The translations under genes and the position numbers were made by a program. From positions 372,001 through 436,000 of the forward strand of contig JBAJFG010000561.1 of NCBI GenBank assembly GCA_037903475.1: DNA of 64,000 bases. The letters are read 5' to 3'. The notes beneath the pieces are model-generated. The model did not search any database. It saw only the letters and a list, made by a program, of their open reading frames with translations, and was not told the DNA's origin. Shown here piece after piece: positions 10,561 through 23,255 of this stretch (position 1 is the stretch's first letter; every line of letters starts with the position of its first letter). The stretch is from Ancylostoma caninum. Its lineage: Eukaryota > Nematoda > Chromadorea > Rhabditida > Ancylostomatidae.

Positions 10561-12055
10561 GTTATCGTCACATCCGACACGCTGCAGCGGCATTTTCATT
10601 AGACACCATGATGAATTTTTTTTTCTTCGCTCGAAGTCCTTGATGTACTTGGTAAAGGGGAAAGGTGTTCCTGTATAACTTTAGCAATGGGGAAAGGTGT
10701 AAGTGTGCTAAAATAGGAATAGTTAGCTATGGTGTTACTGTAGCTTGCGTGTAAAGTATAGGAATCTTAACGTTCAATCACATGAGGCACCGATTTCAGG
10801 GCGTGGCAATGTGAACGCTCAGAAGAGGAGGGAAGAATGTCGACCGAGCTCGAAATCGGTCGTGAGCCCCGATATCCCTCAGCGACAGGGCGAGATGTGC
10901 CTGCAAGACTCCTACCAGATTCGCACGTGTAAGTGTACGAATATCATCGATGGAGGATGTACTAAGAGGAAAACGTTTTAGCTTCAACATGCCGCTGTAC
11001 GACCAACTACCGAAACCGTGATAAAGCTGCACTGCTTTTCACTGATATCGTAAAGCTGCGTGGAAGTGTTCATTGATGTCAGGAGCCGCGAACGTCGCGC
11101 CGAATGTAATAATGTTCGCCAATTGTGCTTGTCCTCCTATTATTGCGAAACTAATAACTGCTCTGCCAGTGGCACTCGATGTAACAGTCTTGTGCGGATG
11201 TCGCTGGCTCTCAATGTGGCACCTGTACCTCTTCCAAATGTAAGCCCCTCTTGACATTAATCTCGCTGGATCAGGCTCACGGACAGGGCCAAATAAAAAG
11301 GATCGATTTCCACCGTTTCCAGTCAAATTGTACCTGGTCACTAGTTGAGTTTCATGAGTTACATGAGTCACTGGCCAGCCATGGTCTCTTTTTCCTCTTT
11401 CTTCATTTTCGTTCTTCATTTTATCTGAATGATATTTCCATGAAGCTGTTCCCTTTCTTTTGGAAGTCGAATTTTTCTCTTAATTATTTTCCCAGTATAT
11501 TTCTCTTTTTCTTTGGTGTTGTCGGTCCAATGTTGGCTGGATTGATTTGATTTATTTTATTCTATCTGTTAGAATAAATGACTTCTCCACTCACTTCGTC
11601 AGAACAAAAAGTACGGAAGAATAAAAAGGATCAATTTCCACCGTTTAAATTGTACCTCGTCACTAGTTGAGTTCCGCTTAACAGATCCTGAGCAATTCTC
11701 TTTTCCAACTCATAAGTCCAAGTTTACTATGGTGAAGGCGATTCATCCATCCACCCTTGTTCCAAGCTTCCCTCCTCCTGATTCTACCATCGAAATTAAG
11801 GATTTAGTTCCGAAAGAATTTGGCGCGCAAGTACTTTTTGGGACGACCGTAAACTGTTAAGGCACCGCCGCTAAAAATCTCGCGATCCGACGGTCGAGCC
11901 TTACATCGAAGTTGCGGCACTTTACATCTGGCGTCTTTACAAGACTTACATGAAGATATCCACTTTTCTATAACACCTTACATGAGGACCCCTCGTTTTA
12001 CATCGGCCGTTCAATACATCTTTCACGGAGTTTGAGACAGGTCTACAGTAGCAGT
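10561..12055. other. No recognisable gene
   Basis: No exon chain or RNA gene recognised. A 126-codon minus-strand frame (11039-11419) has no recognisable domain. Four of the five inner-arm A/G differences noticed fall between 11.29 and 12.97 kb. Confidence 0.45.
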
Positions 12056-12131
12056 AAGATGGCAAATAGCACAGTAAGCAAGTCAGTAGATGAACGTCTG
12101 CTGACTTACTTACTGTGCTGTTTGCCATCTT
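12056..12131 (+). repeat. 35-bp hairpin beside hammerhead motif, left arm
   Basis: Bases 12056-12090 pair with 12097-12131 around loop TGAACG. The 35-bp stem has 32 Watson-Crick pairs, 2 G-U wobbles and 1 A-C mismatch. Its 3' foot is 12 nt upstream of the hammerhead motif, and the two probably belong to one element. Mirror copy at 20225-20300. Confidence 0.85.
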
Positions 12132-12143
12132 GTTTGCCTAGCC

Positions 12144-12180
12144 TGGCCTGACGAAGGTGTTAATCACCGAAAGCTAGCCA
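12144..12180 (+). ncRNA. Candidate type I hammerhead ribozyme, left arm
   Basis: Seen in order: stem I 5' strand TGGC (12144-12147); core CTGACGA (12148-12154, consensus CUGANGA); an extra A (12155); stem II GGTG/CACC (12156-12159 with 12065... i.e. 12165-12168) closing loop TTAAT; core GAAA (12169-12172); GC then TA (12173-12176); stem I 3' strand GCCA (12177-12180). All conserved core bases are present. Helix III would be only the self-complementary AGCU (12172-12175), too short within one molecule but able to pair between two. This is the dimeric minimal design described for hammerheads in Penelope-like elements and retrozymes. Predicted cleavage follows A12176. An extra A between A9 and 10.1 is known from a viroid hammerhead (CChMVd). 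Activity is untested. Confidence 0.7.
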
Positions 12181-12333
12181 ATAAAAGATTAAAACAGGAG
12201 TGTACAATATTCACGACACGAGGAAACTTATACTAAATGGGGCTTCGGGATAGCACCATCTTACCATATCTAAGCTAAGGATGATGCAGTCTGCCAGCAG
12301 TCACAACCCGCGGAATTTCCCTCAGGTAGCCGG

Positions 12334-12602
12334 TATACTCCTCGAGGAGTATAGCACCTTGCGTCGCTGTCGCCGGCGAAGGCGGCCGCCAATGTTGGCG
12401 ACCGCTCACAATCGATTTGCACCGAGGCCGCAGTCGCCAACATTGGCGGGCGCCGATCGCCAGTGTTGGCGACCAATCGATAGGCACCGACGCCGCAGTC
12501 GCTATTATCGGCGGCCGCCGCGGAGCCCCACCCACAATCGATGCGCACCGGTGTCACAGTTGCCAGCAACAGCGACGCAGGGTGCTACAGTCCTCGAGGA
12601 CT
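12334..12602. mobile_element. GC-rich foldback element, left arm
   Basis: It begins with a perfect 20-bp palindrome (12334-12353, centred on CTCGAG) and ends with a 14-bp palindrome (12589-12602, same core). Just inside, TAGCACCTTGCGTCGCTG is inverted as CAGCGACGCAGGGTGCTA. Further nested inverted repeats based on CGCCAATGTTGGCGAC and related units pair internally. No transposase is present; this would be a foldback or MITE-like element of unknown superfamily. It is strikingly GC-rich against its surroundings. Confidence 0.6.
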
Positions 12603-15198
12603 ATAGCAGCAGTGCCAGGACCAAACATGGCCAACACTGGACTCCGCTGCCACTACGTCATCATTGGAGCGCGAAGGAACTGGATTACGGAAGATACCTG
12701 AAATCAAGGAACTTTATAAGTTGTAGACATTTTGCTGAGACTATCTATAATTTGTATAGTAGTAGTTATTTTATTTGTTCTACTTTAGAAGATTAGGTCC
12801 CTTCTCTCTGTAAAGATCTTATGCTCTTTTAAACAAACTCTATTGCATTTGCCTCACAAATTTAGAATTTTTTCTCGCTCCTTCATTACTGAATTTTCTC
12901 TTATATCTCAATTTACCCTTATGATTTACGATTGATGCGGCGACTCTTAATCCGCCACCCAAAAAAAGCAGGCTGATTACTTACTTAAATTCGAGCATCT
13001 ATGCAGTATTGGTGCAGGTGAGCAAGCATTTTGATAGCATGAGTTGGACAAGTACTACTGCTGAGGATCACGAGCCAAACTACTGGGGATCGCGAAAATC
13101 AGTGTACCGGGGAAAATTGTTAACATTGATAGCTGTTATCAGCTTAGTTCTATCCATCTATGTGAGTTCACGACCCGACCTCTTAGATGTCAGCTTGATC
13201 ATTACAAAAGGAGCTTTTGCTCGATTACGATAGTAGCTACCTGTTCCAGGTACATACGGCATCAGAAAGCCCCTGGGAAAGACCCCGAAGTGAAACCCAT
13301 TACTGACTCTGTCTTTATTGTTGAGATAAAAAGCAAGCGTGTAACCTTTATGCTTCACTCCTCTTGTGCCTCAATTTTGCACTCAATTATACCATCGTTA
13401 ATTTACTCGTTATTTGTTGAATTCCTTTGAAGTTTGGTTACCATCATTTAGCCACAAGATCATATGTCGCCGGAAGGTAGTCAAAGCATTTGTTTACCTC
13501 ATACTACCCATGACACTAACCACTGAAGAAGAGTTCACTGCATACATGGCAGGGTACGATTCGACAACAGGGATACTAACAGTTTCATGAGACCTCGTTG
13601 TGTACTCGTTTTGCTGGTCCATCCAAGCTACATAAGAGGCATTTTGTTTGAAGCCTCTTGAAAATCAGTCTTCGCGGATAACCCGATAAATGCAACACTT
13701 CGTGAATAGGCTCACGATTAGCTTGAGGTTGTTCAAGTGGCTCATGATGCAGATAAGCGGTTACACAATATCGTAACCACGATCATAAAATGCTACAGCA
13801 AAGTCTTCGTAGAAGCTTTGCAAGCCATAGAAACGCCTGTAGGTTCGACTGGTGTACTAAAATTCTATATGATTTTAATCAATCTATAAGATTCGAAAAC
13901 CAATTAGCTTTCGAGCGAACCTCCATCCTTTCCGATGTAGGCCTCAAAAACCTCAGGGGCCGCATAACCTTGAGCCCGCACCTCCTCAAGGTCAATCCAA
14001 CCCTACAATTTTCACGTGTTTTCAGCGGTGGGTCCCATATTTTTGCAGGAGCAAGGATAAGGTCTGCGCTATAAAGCAACCATACAGTTATATCCAAGGA
14101 AGTTGGCATTAGGGAGTATGAGGAATATCCCGTAAATGCGTCACAGGCACCAGAGTGTCTCATGGCTTTTTCGTTGAAGGCAGATAGAAAGGTGGTTCAA
14201 AAGTATTTTCATTGCATATTATGTGTGGTTGGGACTTAGTAAAAATATTATATGGCAGTGCTCCGACGGTCTCGCACCTGCCATCTGAGCGGAGCGCAGT
14301 CATTTTTAGCTCTAGCTGTTATCCTTCCACAGAATTGATCTGCTTTGCCTTACCGTAACTAACCAGCCTGTCCGTCTACTAGACGCTACTGCGCTTTCAT
14401 GTTTCTACTGAATTCCCCTCCTCTCCCGATCTATTAGACTGATTATGTCATTCCTGATATGAAGGGAGTTCAGGATGTGGTGTGATAGACTTGATTATTA
14501 ATGTTTATTACATGATGATAATAATATGATAAGGATGAGAAGGGGAAGTCTACCATGATCATCGCATAGTAGAGGATGGAGGAGATGAGCCCTCGTAGCT
14601 TTCTCCAGCGTCTTTCTATGCGGCGCTCATCCGTCTCTGCATGTCACACACGGATGCGTGGTACACGTAGCTTTACAGCATCGTCGACGTGGTGTCAACG
14701 CCTACGTTCTGACAATTCTAATTTTTTTTTCAGTGCAGTCGCTCCAATTATCATCCACCTTCAGTGTGAATTTCAGGACCCTCTCTGTCACACTCATTGC
14801 TTGGTACCGCAGGTTCCCAATTTGACGCTGCAGACTGTCTCACTTGCAGACCTTCCTGTTCTCCAGAATTTGGCTTTTTTGCACCTTCCATCTTCGCTTG
14901 GACCAACATCTTTCTACCTGCTCTAAACTGACATCATTTCTTAAGTGGTCCACTATTCCATCCCGCGGTATAAGACTTTAGAACTACAGACGCATGTATT
15001 CAAACCGGTGCTGGCAGTGAAGGCTGAATTTCTGCTAGATGGAGTTGTTCGTCATCGAGTTTGCTCGTCATTTATGTACTTCAGGCCAGTTAGGAGGAGA
15101 AGTAGGTCCCGAGCCAGTGAAGCGAGCCAACACGATTCTGACGATGCGGTGCAATAGCTAGCTAATAGAAGCCGCTCACTTCACTACATGGGGTTAAT
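12603..15198. other. No recognisable gene in inner part of left arm
   Basis: Several open frames of 60-116 codons occur here and are identical in the mirror copy, but none shows a known domain. 13461-13590 resembles 8559-8680. No RNA gene recognised. Confidence 0.45.
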
Positions 15199-17157
15199 GG
15201 GTGGTCAACGATCTACCACTCGTGAGCATAGGTGCGGTAGGGATGAGAGCGCTCCTTCCAAAGTGGAGGGGGTCATCGGGCAAAAAGTGAAGGATGTCGA
15301 ACGGCGAGGAGTGCAATTCCTACGCACACTTTCAACTTTCTATTAATAAATGGTGTGTAGGTATTACTAAGTGTGAACGCCCTAACATGCATTTCGGAGA
15401 TCGCTCCTAGTTGCCGCAAGGCATCGTGCTGCATCTCGTCAACAACGCCCTGCCCCAAGATCATTCGATCAAGCCTGTGCACTATTTATTCGCATTATTT
15501 TCTATTCACTGCTTATCTGCTATTCAGTTACTGCAGGGAAGTGTCTATTATTTGCATTCTCTGATATTTTTCTGTTTTCTAGTGTTGGATAACTCCTGTA
15601 TTGCTATTCCTAATGACCAGCATTCAACTATTGGTCCACAAATTTTGGAAGACATATTCTATCATTCGATAGTTGGCTAGTATTCTACTAAATCTACTAC
15701 CCTATTCGGCCATTATCGTACTGAATCTGCTACACTTCACCTACTGAACTTCTTCATGTATTCGACTGTAATCATTCCGCCTAATGGACTAGTAATTCTT
15801 ACTTATATATTTGTGTAGTCTCACACTAACTCTTGTCTTTCATGCAGTTCCCCTATTCCTCAAGCCTCTTAAGTTGGTACGTTGAAAATAGAATGCAAAT
15901 CCGCGCTCGTACTCTCTCGACAGTCAGGCCACTGTCTACGTCTCCAGTGATTGTGTGTACACATGCTGATGAAGAAAGCCTGCGATTTTACAACAATGCC
16001 TTCGTGCACACTCATGAACCGCTAAATCGTCTGTACCGGTGTATACAGTATACATGCGCACACTCACGGCTAAGATTTCCGCGCCTATTACGGAGGAAGA
16101 AGGATTTCGAAAGGTTGAAAGGCTTAGCTAGTACGATGGCGCATCCCGAACTGAAATATGTGGGGGGGGGGGTGAACATGTGATTGTAGTTTCACAATAA
16201 GTCATTCATTTAGTTGAACGACTAGACCACATAGTGAACTCTGCGTTTTCCATCTTCTTTTTAATTGAGATACCTATCATTCCAAAGTTTGTACAGTTTG
16301 TACTCCGTTCTGTAGTCCGTTTTTCTTGCTTGAACATATAATGACGATATTTTGACAATAGGTGAATATATATTGTTCGCGAGTGAAGATGTCATCACAA
16401 TCCTAAGCCGCATTTCCGAATCTTCTGAAGGAAATGGTGAGTTGCTCTAAGTGGGACTCTCTTTTCTTTGGTTGGTGACTCATTTTGCTCTTGCACATTG
16501 GTACGATATTAATGAAGGGTGTAATTTAGGATTGGAGCCGCTCCTTAGCTCTGCATAGGAGCCGCCTTGGGTATTGCCGTGAGGGGTTCCAAATGTTGGT
16601 GTTTTGTGTGTAGGCGCCTAGTGATACTTCGAACGCAATTCGTCGCATGCAGAAGGGCGAGGAGTCCAACGGTGAGAGAATACTTTGTTTTGAAATGTAA
16701 TGAACGTAATAAGTGTTAATGTTACATTGTGATTTGTTGTAAGCAATGTTTGTAGACGTTACACTTAAACTGGTTCACCCCCCCCCCCCCCCCCCCCCCA
16801 CCGCCAAGAAGGTGCATTCTTTCTACATTCTTTCTACGATTACATGAGATACATTCCCCACCGGCGACGGCGGCCGCTAGGGGCTAGATCATGTACAGGG
16901 GGGTGGTGGGTGGAGGCAGTATAGGGACCCGTTAGTAATTAGACACGCAGAGAGCGAGAGGACTGACGGTGCGCGGCAGGCTCTGGCCGTGATTGGGGAA
17001 CGTATCTCGTGCAACCTCTTTCTACTTGGCACACAGGTACAATGCTCAGCATTTTGTCCGACACAGATTTTCTTCAGAAACACTGATTTATGGAATTTTT
17101 GGCCGGCCTGTTGGCACCACTTTTTTGCTTGCTCACTACCTGCCAAGTATTATTACT
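15199..17157. other. Unique spacer at palindrome centre
   Basis: 1,959 bp with no inverted counterpart. It contains a poly(G) run near 16163-16171 and a pure C tract at about 16778-16799. No gene recognised. A real non-palindromic spacer makes a simple hairpin read-through artefact less likely. Confidence 0.85.
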
Positions 17158-19753
17158 ATTAACCCCATGTAGTGAAGTGAGCGGCTTCTATTAGCTAGCT
17201 ATTGCACCGCATCGTCAGAATCGTGTTGGCTCGCTTCACTGGCTCGGGACCTACTTCTCCTCCTAACTGGCCTGAAGTACATAAATGACGAGCAAACTCG
17301 ATGACGAACAACTCCATCTAGCAGAAATTCAGCCTTCACTGCCAGCACCGGTTTGAATACATGCGTCTGTAGTTCTAAAGTCTTATACCGCGGGATGGAA
17401 TAGTGGACCACTTAAGAAATGATGTCAGTTTAGAGCAGGTAGAAAGATGTTGGTCCAAGCGAAGATGGAAGGTGCAAAAAAGCCAAATTCTGGAGAACAG
17501 GAAGGTCTGCAAGTGAGACAGTCTGCAGCGTCAAATTGGGAACCTGCGGTACCAAGCAATGAGTGTGACAGAGAGGGTCCTGAAATTCACACTGAAGGTG
17601 GATGATAATTGGAGCGACTGCACTGAAAAAAAAATTAGAATTGTCAGAACGTAGGCGTTGACACCACGTCGACGATGCTGTAAAGCTACGTGTACCACGC
17701 ATCCGTGTGTGACATGCAGAGACGGATGAGCGCCGCATAGAAAGACGCTGGAGAAAGCTACGAGGGCTCATCTCCTCCATCCTCTACTATGCGATGATCA
17801 TGGTAGACTTCCCCTTCTCATCCTTATCATATTATTATCATCATGTAATAAACATTAATAATCAAGTCTATCACACCACATCCTGAACTCCCTTCATATC
17901 AGGAATGACATAATCAGTCTAATAGATCGGGAGAGGAGGGGAATTCAGTAGAAACATGAAAGCGCAGTAGCGTCTAGTAGACGGACAGGCTGGTTAGTTA
18001 CGGTAAGGCAAAGCAGATCAATTCTGTGGAAGGATAACAGCTAGAGCTAAAAATGACTGCGCTCCGCTCAGATGGCAGGTGCGAGACCGTCGGAGCACTG
18101 CCATATAATATTTTTACTAAGTCCCAACCACACATAATATGCAATGAAAATACTTTTGAACCACCTTTCTATCTGCCTTCAACGAAAAAGCCATGAGACA
18201 CTCTGGTGCCTGTGACGCATTTACGGGATATTCCTCATACTCCCTAATGCCAACTTCCTTGGATATAACTGTATGGTTGCTTTATAGCGCAGACCTTATC
18301 CTTGCTCCTGCAAAAATATGGGACCCACCGCTGAAAACACGTGAAAATTGTAGGGTTGGATTGACCTTGAGGAGGTGCGGGCTCAAGGTTATGCGGCCCC
18401 TGAGGTTTTTGAGGCCTACATCGGAAAGGATGGAGGTTCGCTCGAAAGCTAATTGGTTTTCGAATCTTATAGATTGATTAAAATCATATAGAATTTTAGT
18501 ACACCAGTCGAACCTACAGGCGTTTCTATGGCTTGCAAAGCTTCTACGAAGACTTTGCTGTAGCATTTTATGATCGTGGTTACGATATTGTGTAACCGCT
18601 TATCTGCATCATGAGCCACTTGAACAACCTCAAGCTAATCGTGAGCCTATTCACGAAGTGTTGCATTTATCGGGTTATCCGCGAAGACTGATTTTCAAGA
18701 GGCTTCAAACAAAATGCCTCTTATGTAGCTTGGATGGACCAGCAAAACGAGTACACAACGAGGTCTCATGAAACTGTTAGTATCCCTGTTGTCGAATCGT
18801 ACCCTGCCATGTATGCAGTGAACTCTTCTTCAGTGGTTAGTGTCATGGGTAGTATGAGGTAAACAAATGCTTTGACTACCTTCCGGCGACATATGATCTT
18901 GTGGCTAAATGATGGTAACCAAACTTCAAAGGAATTCAACAAATAACGAGTAAATTAACGATGGTATAATTGAGTGCAAAATTGAGGCACAAGAGGAGTG
19001 AAGCATAAAGGTTACACGCTTGCTTTTTATCTCAACAATAAAGACAGAGTCAGTAATGGGTTTCACTTCGGGGTCTTTCCCAGGGGCTTTCTGATGCCGT
19101 ATGTACCTGGAACAGGTAGCTACTATCGTAATCGAGCAAAAGCTCCTTTTGTAATGATCAAGCTGACATCTAAGAGGTCGGGTCGTGAACTCACATAGAT
19201 GGATAGAACTAAGCTGATAACAGCTATCAATGTTAACAATTTTCCCCGGTACACTGATTTTCGCGATCCCCAGTAGTTTGGCTCGTGATCCTCAGCAGTA
19301 GTACTTGTCCAACTCATGCTATCAAAATGCTTGCTCACCTGCACCAATACTGCATAGATGCTCGAATTTAAGTAAGTAATCAGCCCGCTTTTTTTGGGTG
19401 GCGGATTAAGAGTCGCCGCATCAATCGTAAATCATAAGGGTAAATTGAGATATAAGAGAAAATTCAGTAATGAAGGAGCGAGAAAAAATTCTAAATTTGT
19501 GAGGCAAATGCAATAGAGTTTGTTTAAAAGAGCATAAGATCTTTACAGAGAGAAGGGACCTAATCTTCTAAAGTAGAACAAATAAAATAACTACTACTAT
19601 ACAAATTATAGATAGTCTCAGCAAAATGTCTACAACTTATAAAGTTCCTTGATTTCAGGTATCTTCCGTAATCCAGTTCCTTCGCGCTCCAATGATGACG
19701 TAGTGGCAGCGGAGTCCAGTGTTGGCCATGTTTGGTCCTGGCACTGCTGCTAT

Positions 19754-20022
19754 AGTCCTCGAGGACTGTAGCACCCTGCGTCGCTGTTGCTGGCAACTGT
19801 GACACCGGTGCGCATCGATTGTGGGTGGGGCTCCGCGGCGGCCGCCGATAATAGCGACTGCGGCGTCGGTGCCTATCGATTGGTCGCCAACACTGGCGAT
19901 CGGCGCCCGCCAATGTTGGCGACTGCGGCCTCGGTGCAAATCGATTGTGAGCGGTCGCCAACATTGGCGGCCGCCTTCGCCGGCGACAGCGACGCAAGGT
20001 GCTATACTCCTCGAGGAGTATA
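19754..20022. mobile_element. GC-rich foldback element, right arm
   Basis: Mirror of 12334-12602, with the same terminal palindromes and nested inverted repeats. Confidence 0.6.
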
Positions 20023-20175
20023 CCGGCTACCTGAGGGAAATTCCGCGGGTTGTGACTGCTGGCAGACTGCATCATCCTTAGCTTAGATATGGTAAGATGG
20101 TGCTATCCCGAAGCCCCATTTAGTATAAGTTTCCTCGTGTCGTGAATATTGTACACTCCTGTTTTAATCTTTTAT

Positions 20176-20212
20176 TGGCTAGCTTTCGGTGATTAACACC
20201 TTCGTCAGGCCA
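20176..20212 (-). ncRNA. Candidate type I hammerhead ribozyme, right arm
   Basis: Mirror of 12144-12180 on the minus strand. All core bases (CTGACGA, GAAA, TA at the cleavage site) and both stems are unchanged. Because the arms are inverted, transcription across the palindrome in either direction would yield one ribozyme and one antisense copy. Confidence 0.7.
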
Positions 20213-20224
20213 GGCTAGGCAAAC

Positions 20225-20300
20225 AAGATGGCAAACAGCACAGTAAGTAAGTCAGCAGACGTTCATCTACTGACTTGCTTACTGTGCTATTTGCCATCTT
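20225..20300 (-). repeat. 35-bp hairpin beside hammerhead motif, right arm
   Basis: Mirror of 12056-12131 with the same stem and loop. Confidence 0.85.
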
Positions 20301-21795
20301 ACTGCTACTGTAGACCTGTCTCAAACTCCGTGAAAGATGTATTGAACGGCCGATGTAAAACGAGGGGTCCTCATGTAAGGTGTTATAGAAAAGTGGATAT
20401 CTTCATGTAAGTCTTGTAAAGACGTCAGATGTAAAGTGCCGCAACTTCGATGTAAGGCTCGACCGTCGGATCGCGAGATTTTTAGCGGCGGTGCCTTAAC
20501 AGTTTACGGTCGTCCCAAAAAGTACTCGCGCGCCAAATTCTTTCGGAACTAAATCCTTAATTTCGATGGTAGAATCAGGAGGAGGGAAGCTTGGAACAAG
20601 GGTGGATGGATGAATCGCCTTCACCATAGTAAACTTGGACTTATGAGTTGGAAAAGAGAATTGCTCAGGATCTGTTAAGCGGAACTCAACTAGTGACGAG
20701 GTACAATTTAAACGGTGGAAATTGATCCTTTTTATTCTTCCGTACTTTTTGTTCTGACGAAGTGAGTGGAGAAGTCATTTATTCTAACAGATAGAATAAA
20801 ATAAATCAAATCAATCCAGCCAACATTGGACCGACAACACCAAAGAAAAAGAGAAATATACTGGGAAAATAATTAAGAGAAAAATTCGACTTCCAAAAGA
20901 AAGGGAACAGCTTCATGGAAATATCATTCAGATAAAATGAAGAACGAAAATGAAGAAAGAGGAAAAAGAGACCATGGCTGGCCAGTGACTCATGTAACTC
21001 ATGAAACTCAACTAGTGACCAGGTACAATTTGACTGGAAACGGTGGAAATCGATCCTTTTTATCTGGCCCTGTCCGTGAGCCTGATCCAGCGAGATTAAT
21101 GTCAAGAGGGGCTTACATTTGGAAGAGGTACAGGTGCCACATTGAGAGCCAGCGACATCCGCACAAGACTGTTACATCGAGTGCCACTGGCAGAGCAGTT
21201 ATTAGTTTCGCAATAATAGGAGGACAAGCACAATTGGCGAACATTATTACATTCGGCGCGACGTTCGCGGCTCCTGACATCAATGAACACTTCCACGCAG
21301 CTTTACGATATCAGTGAAAAGCAGTGCAGCTTTATCACGGTTTCGGTAGTTGGTCGTACAGCGGCATGTTGAAGCTAAAACGTTTTCCTCTTAGTACATC
21401 CTCCATCGATGATATTCGTACACTTACACGTGCGAATCTGGTAGGAGTCTTGCAGGCACATCTCGCCCTGTCGCTGAGGGATATCGGGGCTCACGACCGA
21501 TTTCGAGCTCGGTCGACATTCTTCCCTCCTCTTCTGAGCGTTCACATTGCCACGCCCTGAAATCGGTGCCTCATGTGATTGAACGTTAAGATTCCTATAC
21601 TTTACACGCAAGCTACAGTAACACCATAGCTAACTATTCCTATTTTAGCACACTTACACCTTTCCCCATTGCTAAAGTTATACAGGAACACCTTTCCCCT
21701 TTACCAAGTACATCAAGGACTTCGAGCGAAGAAAAAAAAATTCATCATGGTGTCTAATGAAAATGCCGCTGCAGCGTGTTGGATGTGACGATAAC

Positions 21796-23255
21796 TCGAA
21801 GCGTGGTTGCCCGCTCTATGACTCGGCGCCAAACGGAACTACCGCAAGCGAGAGAAAACCACCTAGAATGAGATAGCCTCGGCAACAACGCGATTGTGCT
21901 GCACTCGTCCTACGATGCTCGTCCAAGAAATCTTCCGTCTTGGGGTTGAAATGGATCTTAGTTGTCAACAGAATGACGATTTCTTCTTCACGTCCCTGAA
22001 CGGAGTCAAAGGTGGGATCTCGATTCCTCGACCCAACATAGCTTGCTCGACTCGTTCACGGTGAACGTGATCACGCAGGTGTGCTCCGGTGAGATGCCTC
22101 TTTCCTTCAACAAGTCGATCAGCTTGGTGCAGGTGTCGACCTCAACAGGATTGAAGTAGGACATGTTGTGAGCGCGAGTAGATTGACCGTCCACGTTGAT
22201 GAGCATGAACTCTAACGGCCGTGAGAGCCAGTTCCAGGAATTTGGGAGGCTTCGTCCTCAACTAGAACAGTGAAAGTGCCGCCGTAAGCCTTAAAGGCTC
22301 CATCCGGCTTACCTATCGTGTTCATTCGCGAGGCTGTCGTGAGACAGAGGATGTTTGGTGGTTGCAGAGTGAACATCACCGCGATCAGCTACAGAGTGGC
22401 GAAACGTTGCGCTTAGCTATAGCGTACTCTTCTTTTCCTATACAATAGCAACTCTAGGTTTTCGATGCATTGTTTCAGGATTTCTCGGCCAATAGTGGGT
22501 TTGTTACACACCGCTTTATCATCTGGAGAAAAGCGATTAGTTTACATCTTGTACAGTGATATGAGGATCTGATTCATATCGACGCTCAAGGGAGGCATGT
22601 TTTCTAGTACTGCGGCATCCGAGGCGTAGCACAGGACACGCAGGTGCTAGTAGGCACTAAGCGTAAATATGGTTCAGGCAAGTTGAGCAACCGCCGCATT
22701 TGTGCTGGATGTGATCAGCACGGTGTCACTGCCGTCAGCTAGCTGGGCTGCGATGAGGGCTCCAACTGGGGTTTAACAGGTTCCGAAGACCGCTAAAACA
22801 GCGGCATCTGGAAATTGACTGGTAGCAAGTGCGGCCACTTTGCGTTGTTCTGGCGAGGGGGTGACTATGATGTCGTTGACGAGAACATTGACGCGGGGTT
22901 TTTACTTTCGTTAAATAGGGTGATTCATTCCATGGAACGATCAGATTCCTACAGTTTACAGTGCCTAGATCTTTTCTATGAGGAAGAAAGCTCGCCCGCT
23001 TACAGGGGAATAGTATGCCCCAGCCTCAACCACTGATTGACTTGAATGTAGCTGTTAGTGTGCCTCCAGCGTCAGCTTTGAACTCTGACGAAAGAAATTC
23101 ATTGAATCGTTTTCCCACGAACTAAGCAATTGCACCGTGGAATCCGTGACAACTGTAGCTGATGAGTCGATAAGACATTTGGCCATCATTGACTGGTCAT
23201 TGGATAAATCTCTCAATGATTTCTCGATAGTTTGCAGGAGCTGAGCCCTTGCCAT
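21796..23255 (-). pseudogene. SF1 (UPF1-like) helicase pseudogene, right arm
   Basis: Mirror of 9101-10560. It has the same destroyed Walker A codon and the same retained DEASQ and DSVQGRE blocks. The one difference noticed is an A/G transition near 21977 (partner of 10379). Confidence 0.75.

Larger units (their letters stand above)
716..15198 (+). repeat. Left arm of giant inverted repeat (palindrome)
   Basis: The reverse complement of this arm reappears at 17158-31649. From about 4.75 kb to 15198 paired positions sum to 32356; outside about 3.7 kb they sum to 32364, the offset arising inside the minisatellite near 3.7-4.7 kb. Symmetry stops abruptly at both ends: after GGGGTTAAT at 15198 and before AGAGCAATATTT at 716. 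Within 4.75-15.2 kb I noticed only five substitutions, all A/G transitions (10379, 11292, 11829, 11931, 12970). Divergence is much higher near 1.03-1.11 kb, at 3.34-3.42 kb and in the 59-bp array. The arm holds transposon debris and no recognised intact gene. Confidence 0.95.
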
